From the NCBI RefSeq assembly GCF_000701505.1, contig NZ_JNJB01000001.1:186001-250000 (forward strand): a stretch of DNA of 64,000 nt, in the 5' to 3' direction. Each line of letters opens with the position of its first letter. Positions within the stretch are counted from its first letter, which is position 1. The DNA comes from Dyadobacter crusticola DSM 16708 (lineage in GTDB: Bacteria > Bacteroidota > Bacteroidia > Cytophagales > Spirosomataceae). The position numbers and the translations under genes are program-made. The notes beneath the pieces are model-generated. The model had not been told where the DNA came from. It saw only the letters and a list, made by a program, of their open reading frames with translations, and did not search any database. Shown here piece by piece: positions 43,215 through 54,587 of the stretch.

Positions 43215-45521
43215 CTATTCCTCGCTATTCGGCTCGCTCTGAATTTCAGTTTCGACTGGCGCCAGGAGGCTGGCTTCTGCCTGTTTATCCTCTTCTTGAA
43301 ATAATTGCGTCGCCATTACTTCGTCGAGTTTGACATCGTAGAAAGCTTTGTGCACATTCAGCGGCTCCACGCCGTCTTCAATCTCGCATTTGATATAAGA
43401 TCCATCTTCCTGCAATTCGTAGGCATTTACATTATCCTGCAAACTGTAATAAAGAATATGGATCGCCTGCTGGCGTACGCGCGGGTCCACCAGCTTAAAA
43501 AGGGACTCAATGCGCTTGTCGAAGCTTCGCACCATCGCATCGGCGCTACCTCCGTACACCAGCGGGTTTCCATTCTGGTGAAAGTAAAAGATCCGCGAGT
43601 GTTCAAGGAAATCGCCGACAAGCGACCTCACTGTAATATTTTCACTCAATCCTTTCCGCTTCGGGCGCAGGCAGCACATTCCTCGTACGATCAGGCGAAT
43701 AGGCACGCCAGCTTCGGACGCTTTATACAATTCGAGAATCGTATCTCTGTCTTCCAGTGAATTGATTTTAATGCAAATACCGCTTTTGAGTCCGGCTTTC
43801 GCATTCTCTGCTTCCTGCTGGATCAGCTCGATCAGCTTGGCACGCATGTACCTCGGCGCGGTGATCAGGTTCTGGTATTCCGTAGGGATGGAATGCCCGG
43901 TAATGACATTGAAAAACTCGGAGATATCATGCGTGTATTCCTCATTCGAGGTCAGCAGCCCGGTATCTGTATACAGTCTCGATGTATCTTCATTGTAATT
44001 CCCGCTTGATAAATGCGCGTACCGCAGTACCCGGGCACCCTCGTTTCTGACGATCAGCAGCAGCTTCGTGTGTGTTTTGAGCAATCCGATCCCGTAGATC
44101 ACAAAGCAGCCTGCTTTTTGCAGCCGTTGCGCTTCCCGAATGTTATTTTCCTCATCGAACCGGGCCTTTACCTCAAACAATACTGCCACGTGCTTCCCGT
44201 TTTCAGCAGCATGCAGCAGCGCCTCAGTAACACGTGAATTTTTCGCCAGGCGATAAATGGTCAATTTGATCGACAATACTTTCGGGTCCTCAGCTGCTTG
44301 TTCGAGAAGCTGCAAAACCGGCTCAAAATTGTTGTAGGGATGGTGCAGGAGAATATCCCTTTCCCGCATGGTTTCGAAAATATCGGGAATACGTTCCCTG
44401 TCAAGTCCAAGCGGTGGTACCGGCGGGTGGGTCGGCGGGATCTGATCCTTAAATTCCGGATGCTTGATGATGTTCCAGAAAGCGGTGTAGTCGATCAATC
44501 CTTCTGTCGGGAAAACATTGTAGTCGTCGATTTCCCAACGCTTTTTGATCAGGTTCAGTAAGTCAGGATTAATCCCCGGCTCAACGGATACCTGCACCAC
44601 CCGCCCCAACCTTCTGCTTTTGATCTTCTGCTTGATCTCATCTATAAAATCTGCCTCAATATCGTCGCTTTCCTCCAATGTGAAATCGCCGTTCCGGATA
44701 ATGCGGAACAGGTTCGTCGATGCGATATCTACATTCCGGTACAGCTTGTTAATGTGCTTTCTGACGATATTTTCAATGGGTATAAACAACAGTTCGTCCT
44801 CCCGCTCAATTACATAGAATCGCGGCAGGTTCAATGGAAGCTGCACGAAAGACAGTTTCCTGTCTTCTTCGGAAGTGGTTCCTTTCACCTGCGTGATCAC
44901 ACCGAGTACCAGAACCTTGGCGAGCAATACCGGAAATGCGTGGGTATAATCGAAGAGCATTGGAGTAAGCATCGGGTAAACGGTGCGCTCGAAGTACTCT
45001 TCAACTGCATTCTTTTCTTCCTGCGTGGTCTCTTCCAGATCAACAATGCGGAAACCGTGCTTGGAGAAAAGTGGCTTCAACTGGTTGGAATAACATTCAT
45101 TTTGCCGGCGCACGAAATCATGTATATCGCGCATCATCACCTTCCGGAACGGAATTTCCCGCAGGCCGGAATAATCAAGCCGCTCTTTTCCGAAGTCCAG
45201 GTAGTTGTAAAGGCTACCGACACGGATTGTAAAAAATTCGTCCAGATTGGAAGAAGTAATCGCAAGAAATTTAAGGCGGTCGAACAGGTTCCTGCTCTCA
45301 TCCAGCGCCTGATCGAGTACCCGGTCGTTGAATTTCAGCCAGCTCAGGTCGCGACTGATCATGTCGCTTTGCTGAACCTGCGTAGTAGCTTTCTCAGACA
45401 AAGTAATCGCCTTGCTTTCCTCAGAAGGCACGGGTTCTTTGGAGCTCTTGAAGAATGCTAACAAGTTTGTCAACTTACCTTTTTTTTCACTGTTATATGT
45501 ATGGTTACTCGAATCGGGCAT
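43215..45521 (-). CDS. ppk1: Polyphosphate kinase 1
   Basis: Reversibly makes inorganic polyphosphate from ATP. The 768-residue protein has the four PPK1 domains: N-terminal RDLSWLKFNDRVLDQA, middle FVQLPLNLPRFYVI, and the two C-terminal phospholipase-D-like domains, with the phosphorylated histidine in YAHLSSGNYNEDT and NLITAPRYMRAKLIELI. The N-terminal ~35 residues are an extra low-complexity tail. It converges with murF-alr with no gap. Confidence 0.95.
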   Translation of the reverse strand: MPDSSNHTYNSEKKGKLTNLLAFFKSSKEPVPSEESKAITLSEKATTQVQQSDMISRDLSWLKFNDRVLDQALDESRNLFDRLKFLAITSSNLDEFFTIRVGSLYNYLDFGKERLDYSGLREIPFRKVMMRDIHDFVRRQNECYSNQLKPLFSKHGFRIVDLEETTQEEKNAVEEYFERTVYPMLTPMLFDYTHAFPVLLAKVLVLGVITQVKGTTSEEDRKLSFVQLPLNLPRFYVIEREDELLFIPIENIVRKHINKLYRNVDIASTNLFRIIRNGDFTLEESDDIEADFIDEIKQKIKSRRLGRVVQVSVEPGINPDLLNLIKKRWEIDDYNVFPTEGLIDYTAFWNIIKHPEFKDQIPPTHPPVPPLGLDRERIPDIFETMRERDILLHHPYNNFEPVLQLLEQAAEDPKVLSIKLTIYRLAKNSRVTEALLHAAENGKHVAVLFEVKARFDEENNIREAQRLQKAGCFVIYGIGLLKTHTKLLLIVRNEGARVLRYAHLSSGNYNEDTSRLYTDTGLLTSNEEYTHDISEFFNVITGHSIPTEYQNLITAPRYMRAKLIELIQQEAENAKAGLKSGICIKINSLEDRDTILELYKASEAGVPIRLIVRGMCCLRPKRKGLSENITVRSLVGDFLEHSRIFYFHQNGNPLVYGGSADAMVRSFDKRIESLFKLVDPRVRQQAIHILYYSLQDNVNAYELQEDGSYIKCEIEDGVEPLNVHKAFYDVKLDEVMATQLFQEEDKQAEASLLAPVETEIQSEPNSEE

Positions 45522-45621
45522 AAACTAGAATCTAATGAGTTGTAAGAAACCTGCTAAAATTTCAACGAATGTAAATAATCTATTGTTTTCGGGTCGATGA
45601 AGTTTCTGTTAATTTTCGGCT

Positions 45622-45661
45622 CAAAAAGAAACGGATGACTGCCAGTGACAACCATCCGTTT
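45622..45661 (-). terminator. Intrinsic terminator after gyrB
   Basis: Stem AAACGGATG (45629-45637) paired with CATCCGTTT (45653-45661). On the minus strand it is followed by a T-rich run (45622-45628), 25 bases after the gyrB stop. The loop contains a small ACTG/CAGT self-complement. Confidence 0.75.
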
Positions 45662-45686
45662 CGATTGATCCGATGCGAATCAGAGG

Positions 45687-47654
<1,968 letters not shown>

Positions 47655-47775
47655 TCACTTGGATAAAAAGAACCATTTTCAGGCTTTTTAAGCATGTAAA
47701 GATACGTTTTTTTTCGGAGGAATCCAGCCTTCGGGAACGATTTAATGCGACGGGATGGGGCAACAGGAAATATTA

Positions 47776-47801
47776 ATTAACCAATATTCAGATCGGTTAA
47801 T
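47776..47801 (-). terminator. Weak hairpin after the GT-C-like gene
   Basis: Stem ATTAACC (47776-47782) paired with GGTTAAT (47795-47801), followed on the minus strand by TTAATATTT. It lies 38 bases after the stop of the GT-C-like gene and may end its transcript. Confidence 0.4.
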
Positions 47802-47838
47802 CCAGCGGTAAAATAATGCGGAAGAACGGTTTTTATAC

Positions 47839-49536
47839 CTATTGCAGCACGATGCTGCTGGCGGTGACAACAAGCGCTTTGTCGAGCCGGTAAAACGCTT
47901 TCGTGTAATCGTCCTCCACATCCAGAATGCCCAGGTCATAGCTGCCTGTCACCAGATCGTCGATCCGGAAAAGGACATTGAAACCAGGTTTGTAATAACT
48001 TCCGGATGTCAAGATCTCTTTTCTGGCTTCCACCTTTGGATTGGCATTCACCAGGTGCACCTGTCCGCTGGCACGGTCTTTCAAAACCATAAACCGGTCG
48101 CCAGCAAGCCCTTTCCTAACCGGCAAAACTGTACTTGAAACAAAATAGTACGTAAGTAGCTCCGTGGTATCCCTGGTAACGCGATCCACTTCCCATTCTT
48201 CCAAATATATGCCGTGATCCGTTGCCGCAGAAGCCTGCGCAGCAAACATGGAATCCAGCTGTGCCTTTTCAACAACAGGCTGCGGGAGCCTGAAAAAGCC
48301 TTTCCGGTAAGCTGGCGTGAGATAGAAATCCGCATTCCGGAGAATAGACTTTTCAACTGAAAACATATTATGATTGGTTTTCCAGTTGTAAACATCTGCG
48401 AGATAAACCGTTTTCTGCCCGGCCACCATTCCCGTGAATTTGTAATAGGAATAAATGCAGTAGAACGCGCTGAGGCCAATCCCAATAGACACTACCCGCA
48501 TTCGCCGGAAAAATGGTGAATAACTGAGCAGTAACAGGTAAAAAATGACCGTGGCTAGTGAAGCGTATATCTGAAAGCGACTTGCGATCGTGCTGCCCGC
48601 CCACGACCGGAACAGCGCCACCACAAAGCTGGTAATGAAGATGAATGCAAAAAGGGCGACCAGCTCAACAGTACCTGGCTTGATAACCACCGGTTTGTTG
48701 AAGTAAGTTCGAGCGATTTTAACAACAATGAAGAGAACAAAAGCAACGATCAGAATCCCCCAAACTGCCGACCAAAGCACCGGAGCTGACCACAGTGACA
48801 TACTCGAACCGATTAAACCGAATAACGAGGAAAGAAAGCTGATTACGCTGGTAGGCAGCTTTCCCGCCTGCCCTGATTCGTAGCCGACAATGTAAATTAG
48901 AAAACACCCGATCATAAATACAGATGTCATCACCGCGCCCCTGAAATCCTTGATGCACAGAAAATAGAAGATGATCGCCGGAAATGAAAGTATCCCGTTA
49001 CCGTGCGTAAAAGTTGCCAGGAAGCAGCAGAACATCGCACCAAGAAAAGCGCCGCTGGTGCGCCGGGCGACGAGCATGATCGCAGTAACTGTAAATGCAG
49101 TCAGAAAAGAATGCTGCATTCCCGTCAGTGCCCAGTTTGAGATCTCGTGATAAAGCGGCTGGAAAAACAGGAATGCTGCCGGCACAAAGTACCAAAGCGA
49201 CAAATCTAACTTCCGGAATTGCAGGTATAAAAAGTAGAAGATATAGCAGACATTAATCGAAACAATGACAATGTAGGCCCGGAAATCGAGATACCCTGTC
49301 AAATGATAGTTGATCAGCGACACAAACCGCGGCACAGCTGCTTTGTGGTCGTTAAATGTTCTGAAAAGCTCCTTAGTAACGCCTAAAATACCCAGCCCGC
49401 CCTGCGAGATCGTTTCGATAAACTGAATGAGGAGAAAATCGTCCTGATACGGGAAGTTAACTGCGTAATAATAATTGTACACGAAGTAGCCAAGGGCAAC
49501 AAGGACTATCACAATGCCCGCTAAGAATCGCTGCAT
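47839..49536 (-). CDS. Multi-spanning membrane protein, GT-C glycosyltransferase-like
   Basis: A 565-residue protein with about ten membrane helices in the N-terminal two thirds and a soluble, likely periplasmic C-terminal domain (about 400-565). The first loop after helix 1 has YQDDFLLIQFIE, a DD pair at the position where GT-C glycosyltransferases bind their lipid-phosphate sugar. The middle has RSWAGSTIASRFQIY, seen in related proteins. This suggests transfer of a sugar from a polyprenyl carrier, but no specific family is recognised. The palindrome at 49665 lies 129 bases upstream. Confidence 0.65.
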   Translation of the reverse strand: MQRFLAGIVIVLVALGYFVYNYYYAVNFPYQDDFLLIQFIETISQGGLGILGVTKELFRTFNDHKAAVPRFVSLINYHLTGYLDFRAYIVIVSINVCYIFYFLYLQFRKLDLSLWYFVPAAFLFFQPLYHEISNWALTGMQHSFLTAFTVTAIMLVARRTSGAFLGAMFCCFLATFTHGNGILSFPAIIFYFLCIKDFRGAVMTSVFMIGCFLIYIVGYESGQAGKLPTSVISFLSSLFGLIGSSMSLWSAPVLWSAVWGILIVAFVLFIVVKIARTYFNKPVVIKPGTVELVALFAFIFITSFVVALFRSWAGSTIASRFQIYASLATVIFYLLLLSYSPFFRRMRVVSIGIGLSAFYCIYSYYKFTGMVAGQKTVYLADVYNWKTNHNMFSVEKSILRNADFYLTPAYRKGFFRLPQPVVEKAQLDSMFAAQASAATDHGIYLEEWEVDRVTRDTTELLTYYFVSSTVLPVRKGLAGDRFMVLKDRASGQVHLVNANPKVEARKEILTSGSYYKPGFNVLFRIDDLVTGSYDLGILDVEDDYTKAFYRLDKALVVTASSIVLQ

Positions 49537-49664
49537 AAATTTAACCTAATAGATGAGAGTCAGGCAGCGGCCTGTTGTGTGAAGGAGCCAGACTGCGGAA
49601 GACAAATCTAAAAGATTAACGCCTTTAATCTCAAACTTTCCGGCAAATCTTAGGCAAAGGCACC

Positions 49665-49723
49665 ATGCAGCGTATAAACGCAAAGAGCGGCCCTGGGCCG
49701 CTCTTTGCGTTTATACGCTGCAT
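49665..49723. repeat. 59-bp perfect palindrome (29-bp arms, 1-base centre)
   Basis: Two exact 29-base inverted arms (49665-49693 and 49695-49723) meet at a single T. The structure ends 4 bases past the stop of the PVC-type heme gene, with no T run, and lies 128 bases before the GT-C-like gene start. As RNA it gives a long hairpin with a GC-rich top; as DNA it can form a cruciform. Confidence 0.95.
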
Positions 49724-49727
49724 TCTA

Positions 49728-52700
49728 TTACATTTTCTCCATTGGGTGCTCTTTCAGCAACTGATCAGGCGAGTAGAAGTCCTTCTTACTCTCGGTGGCG
49801 GCACGTACCTGCTTCACCTTCTCCGGAGTAATAGCAGGACCCTTATTTCCGAACGAATTTCGAACATACGTGAGCACAGCTGCCATTTCATCGTCTTTCA
49901 GAAGCCCGCCAAAAGGCGTCATTGGTACCTGTCCAGGATACTTCTGCCCATTTACCTCAATAGGTCCCAGCAATCCCTTCAAAGCCAGCTTGATCAGCCG
50001 CTCGTCGCTTCCGAGCACCCAATTGGTGTTGGTAAGCGGAGGGAACCCTGCCGCAGCCAATCCTTTACCGTCGGGCTGGTGGCAAGTCGCGCAGTAACCT
50101 TCTTTGGCGTAAATCTGTCTGCCCTGGTTGAACAAGATCAGATCGTTGCCTTTCAGCGCCGTTTGTGCAACTTCTTCTTTTTCCTTCTTGACATTCCGAT
50201 CATTCAAATGCGCATCTGCGGCTTCCCACGCGTGGATCATCCAATCGTCAAGCGGCATTTTTTTAGCTTCGGCCAAAATCGGTAACCCTTTTTCTTTACC
50301 GATCCACGAAGCCGCAACAATGGCAACCAGACGTACCCGGCTGTTTTCATCCCTGACCGCCTGCATCAGCAATGCAGCCTGATCCGGTACCTGGTGACCT
50401 GTGTAACGTACCACCTCTACGGCAGCAGCCCGCGCGTGGTAGTCTTTCGCTTTCAGTAATTGTTTCAGCAGCTTCTGGTCTACCTTGTTCAATCCCCAGC
50501 TTACCCACAGCCCTTCCAGCAAGTGGTGCTCGTATTTCGGATCGTTTTTGTCCAGTCCGGCGATCCAGGTATTCATTTTGGTCAAAACCTCATTTGCATT
50601 CCGTCCTCTCAGCTCCCTTCTTGTCCGGTATCTGGTGCGGTACTCCGGCAGTTTCAGGTTGTTCAGAAGTTCTTCAATGCTCGCACCTGCTACTTTGGCA
50701 GGCGTCACCAGCGGACGTGACGGGTAAGTAATGCGGTAAACACGACCGTGCGAATGGTCACGCAACGGGTCGCGCGCATTGTGCTGCATGTGGCCGATCA
50801 GGATATTGTGCCAGTCAATCACGTACAACGAGCCGTCGGGCGCAAATTCCATGTCAACAGGTCGGAAATTACGGTCTTCACTTACAACGAGATCCTGGCG
50901 GTGGCGGCTCTTATAACCTGTGCCGTCATCTACCAGCGTATGCTCTTTTGTACCCAAAAATCCAATGGTGTTATTGATCAGGAAATCGCCTTGCAGCTCA
51001 TCCGGGAAATGGCGGCTGGATACGAATTCAAGGCCCGACGTCGGACGTACGCGGTGCTTTTCTTCCACGAGCTGCACGGATTTGTGGGTAGCTTCTCCAT
51101 ATCTCGGCAACACAGTACCCGGCAGCATCCAACGTACATCAGGGCTGGAAGTTTCGGCAAAAAACGGTTGTCCCCAATCGTCGAATGCAATACCCCAGGG
51201 ATTCGGGATCGACAATTGTGCGGTACGTTCCAGTTTCTTCAACTGCGGTGCATATCTGTAAAAACCTCCGTTGGTAGCACGTACTGGCCCGTAGGAAGTC
51301 TCCACATTGGTGTGCAGGAAAACGCCCTCGCCAGAGTAAATTGCACCTGACGGATCCACCGTAAACGCGTGACTGTTGTGGTGCGTATCATGGTCATCAA
51401 AGCCGCTGAGGAGGATTTCCATTTTGTCCGCCTTATCGTCTCCATTGGTATCTGCGAAAAATTTCAGGTTTGTACCCTGAGATACATACACCCCTTCCGG
51501 AGCAATCTCGAAGCCGAGCGGTAAATGCAGCCCGTCAGCGAAAACAGTCTGTTTATCCGCCTTACCATCATTGTTGGTATCTTCCAGAATAATGATCTTG
51601 TCGTTTGGCTTCGTATCACCTGGCTTATAATGCGGGTAACTTGGCATTGTCGCGATCCAGAGCCGTCCCTTGTTGTCAAAAGACATTTGCATTGGTTTCG
51701 CCAGATCCGGAAACTCTTCTTCGGAAGCAAAAAGCTCGATTTTGTAGCCCTGCGGCACTTTGAGCTTGCTTAATGCATCCTGACCGTACAGGTAAGTAAG
51801 ACTGCCGTTTTTCTCCGGGTTAAAATTCGTTTTCACCGGCGGAAGCGGCCTGGTATTCTTATCGGCCGCTGCAAAATCGGTTTTCTGTCCTTTTGAAGCA
51901 GCCAGCCAGATTGCTTTATCGCGGATATCTGTCATTTCACGGATCTTCTCGATCTCCGCAGGATAGTTATCAGGACCAAATGGGTTATACCTCCGACCAT
52001 ACACGTGCACGCCGTTAGGGACTTTGAAATCGTTGTGCCACATCCAGTTTTTCTCGTCCACCGCTTCATGTACCAGCTTTCTGTTTGCTTCTGCTTTGTG
52101 CGAAGACTTACCGAAAATCTGATCTGTGAGCAGCAACCCGAGCTTTTTATAACCTTCTTCATTCAGCTGCGAGCCGTCGATCGTAAGCGGCTCCTTGGTT
52201 TCAGCGTACCATTTTTGCGATGGTGCGAATGCATCCACAAAGAGCACTCCATTCTGTCCGGCAACTTCTTTCATTGCGTTGGTATACAGCAGCAAATTCT
52301 CATTTTCCTTCTTGCCGTTTGGCAGATCGTACCTGTCTGTCAGGTCCTCGAATGCAATCGGGGAAACGATAGCGAGCTGGGGTGCAGTGCTGCCGTTGTA
52401 TTTCTGGCTCAAAGTATATTTGATAAAAGCGTCCAGCTCAGCTTTGTAATTTGCCAGCCCTGCTTTACCCTGAAAAGATTCATTATACCCAAAGAATGCA
52501 ACGATTACATCGGCTTTCAGTCTGGTCAACCACTGGTCTGGCGTATCAAAATGCCCCTCGCTTTGTGAAGGATTGGCCAGTTCTGTCTGGAATTTTTCAG
52601 CACCGGGAAAAGCCCAGGGTGAATTGCGGCTGGCGTGCGGCCGGAAACCAGGAGTATCCCCGCCGTCGCACATATTACGGATAAAAAGCTCATTCTGAGG

Positions 52701-52901
52701 ATAGCGCACGTGCAGTTCCGTTTCAAAATTGTCGTAATTCATCATCCTCGAACCTAAATTATTGCCGAGCAAAACGATATGTGCGCCTTTTTGAAGAGTA
52801 ATGGAAGCAGATTGATTGAACTTGAATGCACTGAATGCGATCAGCGCCAATCCGAATACAATGAGCGATACGTGAACGCTGATTCTTCTGGGTTTAGACA
52901 T
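49728..52901 (-). CDS. PVC-type multi-domain protein: SGNH-like domain, beta-propeller, HEAT-like repeats, cytochrome c
   Basis: A 1057-residue exported or anchored protein with an N-terminal membrane helix (about 8-28). An SGNH-hydrolase-like domain (about 35-275) is followed by a membrane-bound-dehydrogenase-type beta-propeller (about 355-740, with Asp-rich DTNNDGKADKQ and DTNGDDKADK). HEAT-like helices follow, then a cytochrome c domain at the C terminus with heme motif GYCATCHQPDGKGL and a likely axial Met in QVPMTPFGG. In the SGNH part the nucleophile position reads LGNNLGS, with no Ser, and the late block reads DGSQLNEEGY where His is expected, so this part is probably not catalytic. 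The frame is open to 52994; ATG 52901 precedes the helix. The ThuA gene lies 44 bases upstream. Confidence 0.88.
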   Translation of the reverse strand: MSKPRRISVHVSLIVFGLALIAFSAFKFNQSASITLQKGAHIVLLGNNLGSRMMNYDNFETELHVRYPQNELFIRNMCDGGDTPGFRPHASRNSPWAFPGAEKFQTELANPSQSEGHFDTPDQWLTRLKADVIVAFFGYNESFQGKAGLANYKAELDAFIKYTLSQKYNGSTAPQLAIVSPIAFEDLTDRYDLPNGKKENENLLLYTNAMKEVAGQNGVLFVDAFAPSQKWYAETKEPLTIDGSQLNEEGYKKLGLLLTDQIFGKSSHKAEANRKLVHEAVDEKNWMWHNDFKVPNGVHVYGRRYNPFGPDNYPAEIEKIREMTDIRDKAIWLAASKGQKTDFAAADKNTRPLPPVKTNFNPEKNGSLTYLYGQDALSKLKVPQGYKIELFASEEEFPDLAKPMQMSFDNKGRLWIATMPSYPHYKPGDTKPNDKIIILEDTNNDGKADKQTVFADGLHLPLGFEIAPEGVYVSQGTNLKFFADTNGDDKADKMEILLSGFDDHDTHHNSHAFTVDPSGAIYSGEGVFLHTNVETSYGPVRATNGGFYRYAPQLKKLERTAQLSIPNPWGIAFDDWGQPFFAETSSPDVRWMLPGTVLPRYGEATHKSVQLVEEKHRVRPTSGLEFVSSRHFPDELQGDFLINNTIGFLGTKEHTLVDDGTGYKSRHRQDLVVSEDRNFRPVDMEFAPDGSLYVIDWHNILIGHMQHNARDPLRDHSHGRVYRITYPSRPLVTPAKVAGASIEELLNNLKLPEYRTRYRTRRELRGRNANEVLTKMNTWIAGLDKNDPKYEHHLLEGLWVSWGLNKVDQKLLKQLLKAKDYHARAAAVEVVRYTGHQVPDQAALLMQAVRDENSRVRLVAIVAASWIGKEKGLPILAEAKKMPLDDWMIHAWEAADAHLNDRNVKKEKEEVAQTALKGNDLILFNQGRQIYAKEGYCATCHQPDGKGLAAAGFPPLTNTNWVLGSDERLIKLALKGLLGPIEVNGQKYPGQVPMTPFGGLLKDDEMAAVLTYVRNSFGNKGPAITPEKVKQVRAATESKKDFYSPDQLLKEHPMEKM

Positions 52902-52945
52902 TTTAATGGTATTCTTAAAGGTTGGGATTAGGATCAATGCAGGTA

Positions 52946-53821
52946 CTATTTCATACCGCGGTATGCAACGTCGATATTCATCTTGCCTTTCCATTTAGGA
53001 ACCGGTAAACTCAGCTCCCAGTGGATTGCATTGACGATCAGGCGCTGAAAAGGTTCGAGTTGAAAATCCTCCGGGTGCCCGAGGGTAGTCATAAAAACTT
53101 TGGCACCGAACGAATTGGTACCTGTCCACGCTACCGGATTCTCGATCGCTTCCTTGTCAGGATTTACCGATTTGCCCATCAACAGCCAGGTAGAATTCTT
53201 TGTCGGGTAGTCGGGCAGTACGCGGTACAGCCACGAGCGCGCGTGAAAAGATCCTTTCACGCCAGTAAGTATCGGATTTTTTGCTTGTTCCGGAATAACG
53301 GTCACATCTGTACTGCTTTCATGACCGTAATGCGTATGCTTGGCAGCCCCGCCCCATCCCGGGGGCGAATTCAATGCAAACTCGCCGAATGCATTCCATT
53401 TCTCACTTTCGTGGCCTTTCGGAAAGTTGAATGCGTGAGTGGTGGTGCGGAAACCCATCACCGGCTTACCTGTTTTCAAGTAAGCATCAATGTGCGCAAG
53501 TTGGTCGGGGGGCAGCTGTCGCCACCTGAGATAAAATACGGCCAGATCTGCATCTTTCAGCGCTTCCAGACCGGGAATATTCTTTTCGTCATTAGGCCCG
53601 TCTTTGGCTTTCAGGAAAACGGTTTTCATCCCATAGTTCTTTTCCAGCTCGGCAGCCAGGATCGGGAGTGTCTCTTCGCCGCTATACTCGTGATCGCCGG
53701 TGACGAAAACGACTACCGGCTTCTTTTTCTGCGCCTTAACAACGCCGTTTGTAAATAAAGAAATGGAAAGTAATGCAAAAATCAGCAGCCAGGGGCGGCC
53801 GCAGGGAAGCAATTTTCTCAT
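52946..53821 (-). CDS. Secreted ThuA-domain protein
   Basis: A 291-residue protein with a signal peptide (residues 1 to about 30, ending VKAQ) and a ThuA fold, related to class I glutamine amidotransferases without their catalytic Cys. Landmarks are VVVFVTGDHEYSGEETLP, FYLRWRQLPPDQLAHI, GFRTTTHAF and VFMTTLGHPEDFQ. ThuA proteins occur in trehalose and other carbohydrate metabolism and often sit beside PVC-type heme proteins. It is probably transcribed with the heme protein gene 44 bases downstream. Confidence 0.88.
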   Translation of the reverse strand: MRKLLPCGRPWLLIFALLSISLFTNGVVKAQKKKPVVVFVTGDHEYSGEETLPILAAELEKNYGMKTVFLKAKDGPNDEKNIPGLEALKDADLAVFYLRWRQLPPDQLAHIDAYLKTGKPVMGFRTTTHAFNFPKGHESEKWNAFGEFALNSPPGWGGAAKHTHYGHESSTDVTVIPEQAKNPILTGVKGSFHARSWLYRVLPDYPTKNSTWLLMGKSVNPDKEAIENPVAWTGTNSFGAKVFMTTLGHPEDFQLEPFQRLIVNAIHWELSLPVPKWKGKMNIDVAYRGMK

Positions 53822-54023
53822 GCGATTAAGGTCAGCCTTTTAAGAGTTTAGAATTAAGATCCAAAGTAACGGAATACCTTGCATTGCCAGCATCCTATTC
53901 AGGTTTACTCTGAAATTTTCCGGAAAGATATAACACCTATACTAAGAAGACTCCCAAATCCAATTTTTCCCTTACTTAGTGCTAGTTGAAAAGCAATAAA
54001 CTCCATGAAAGCGATTGAGAAAA

Positions 54024-54587
54024 TTATTTATTAGAACGGCTTCTATCTTCGAAAGCTTCGCTAAGAACACTACTCTTTCTTAGATCCTCATCTACACGAG
54101 AAAACTTTGTAGACGGGTAGCCATTCAAAATTGATAATTCACCGGATGCAAAATCTAGTGGAATAACGATCCAGTCACAGGAGTAGGACGAAAATGATTG
54201 CCAGAAATAGCCGCCAAATACAGGCTTTCTATTGATACAGATCGCAAATGGCCTGCCCCTACTTATCTGAACATTTGTCAACTTCCTAATTTTTTCAATC
54301 CCGGTCTTATTCAATCTTAGCAGGTAAACAGTATCATCTTGTGAGGAAGGCACCTTCTTCCGATATGAGACTATTTCCTCGTTTGTTATTAAGGGCAAAA
54401 GGGGGAGATCTGACTCGTCAGGATAGAATGCCATGCTGTTGTCCGAGTACCTTATTTTGTCCGACTCTAGTAAGTAAATTTCTATTGCTATCTCGCGGTT
54501 ACTCAAAGAACTTTCTTTCTCAATTGGTTTCGTAAAAAGCTGCATTGCGAGCAGGAGAATGTATAATGGAGGATCAACATTAATCAT
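54024..54587 (-). CDS. Protein of unknown function, with a segment like the SecD P1 head
   Basis: A 187-residue protein with a short hydrophobic N terminus (PPLYILLLAMQLF) that may be a signal or anchor. Residues about 93-150 show a pattern recalling the SecD P1 head: LLRLNKTGIEKIRKLTN, then RGRPFAICINRKPVFGGYF, followed by WIVIPLDF. It is not a full SecD and no other membrane segments are seen. Its start overlaps the stop of the upstream 101-residue gene (ATGA), so the two are coupled. The pair is clearly more AT-rich than its neighbours, hinting at transfer. No function is assigned. Confidence 0.55.
   Translation of the reverse strand: MINVDPPLYILLLAMQLFTKPIEKESSLSNREIAIEIYLLESDKIRYSDNSMAFYPDESDLPLLPLITNEEIVSYRKKVPSSQDDTVYLLRLNKTGIEKIRKLTNVQISRGRPFAICINRKPVFGGYFWQSFSSYSCDWIVIPLDFASGELSILNGYPSTKFSRVDEDLRKSSVLSEAFEDRSRSNK

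Noticed and set aside
44754..45461. 235-codon plus-strand frame over ppk1
   Set aside because: It lies wholly antisense to the polyphosphate kinase gene, whose motifs are clear. It has no recognisable domain and reads like a shadow frame.
49665..49723. Terminal inverted repeats of an insertion sequence
   Set aside because: The two arms meet with only one base between them and enclose no transposase gene. No target-site duplication is visible.
49665..50285. 206-codon plus-strand frame beginning in the palindrome
   Set aside because: It starts in non-coding repeat DNA and then runs antisense to the heme-protein gene. No family features are seen.
53021..53758. 245-codon plus-strand frame antisense to the ThuA gene
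   Set aside because: Antisense to a clear ThuA coding region; the translation has no signal, domain or reasonable composition.
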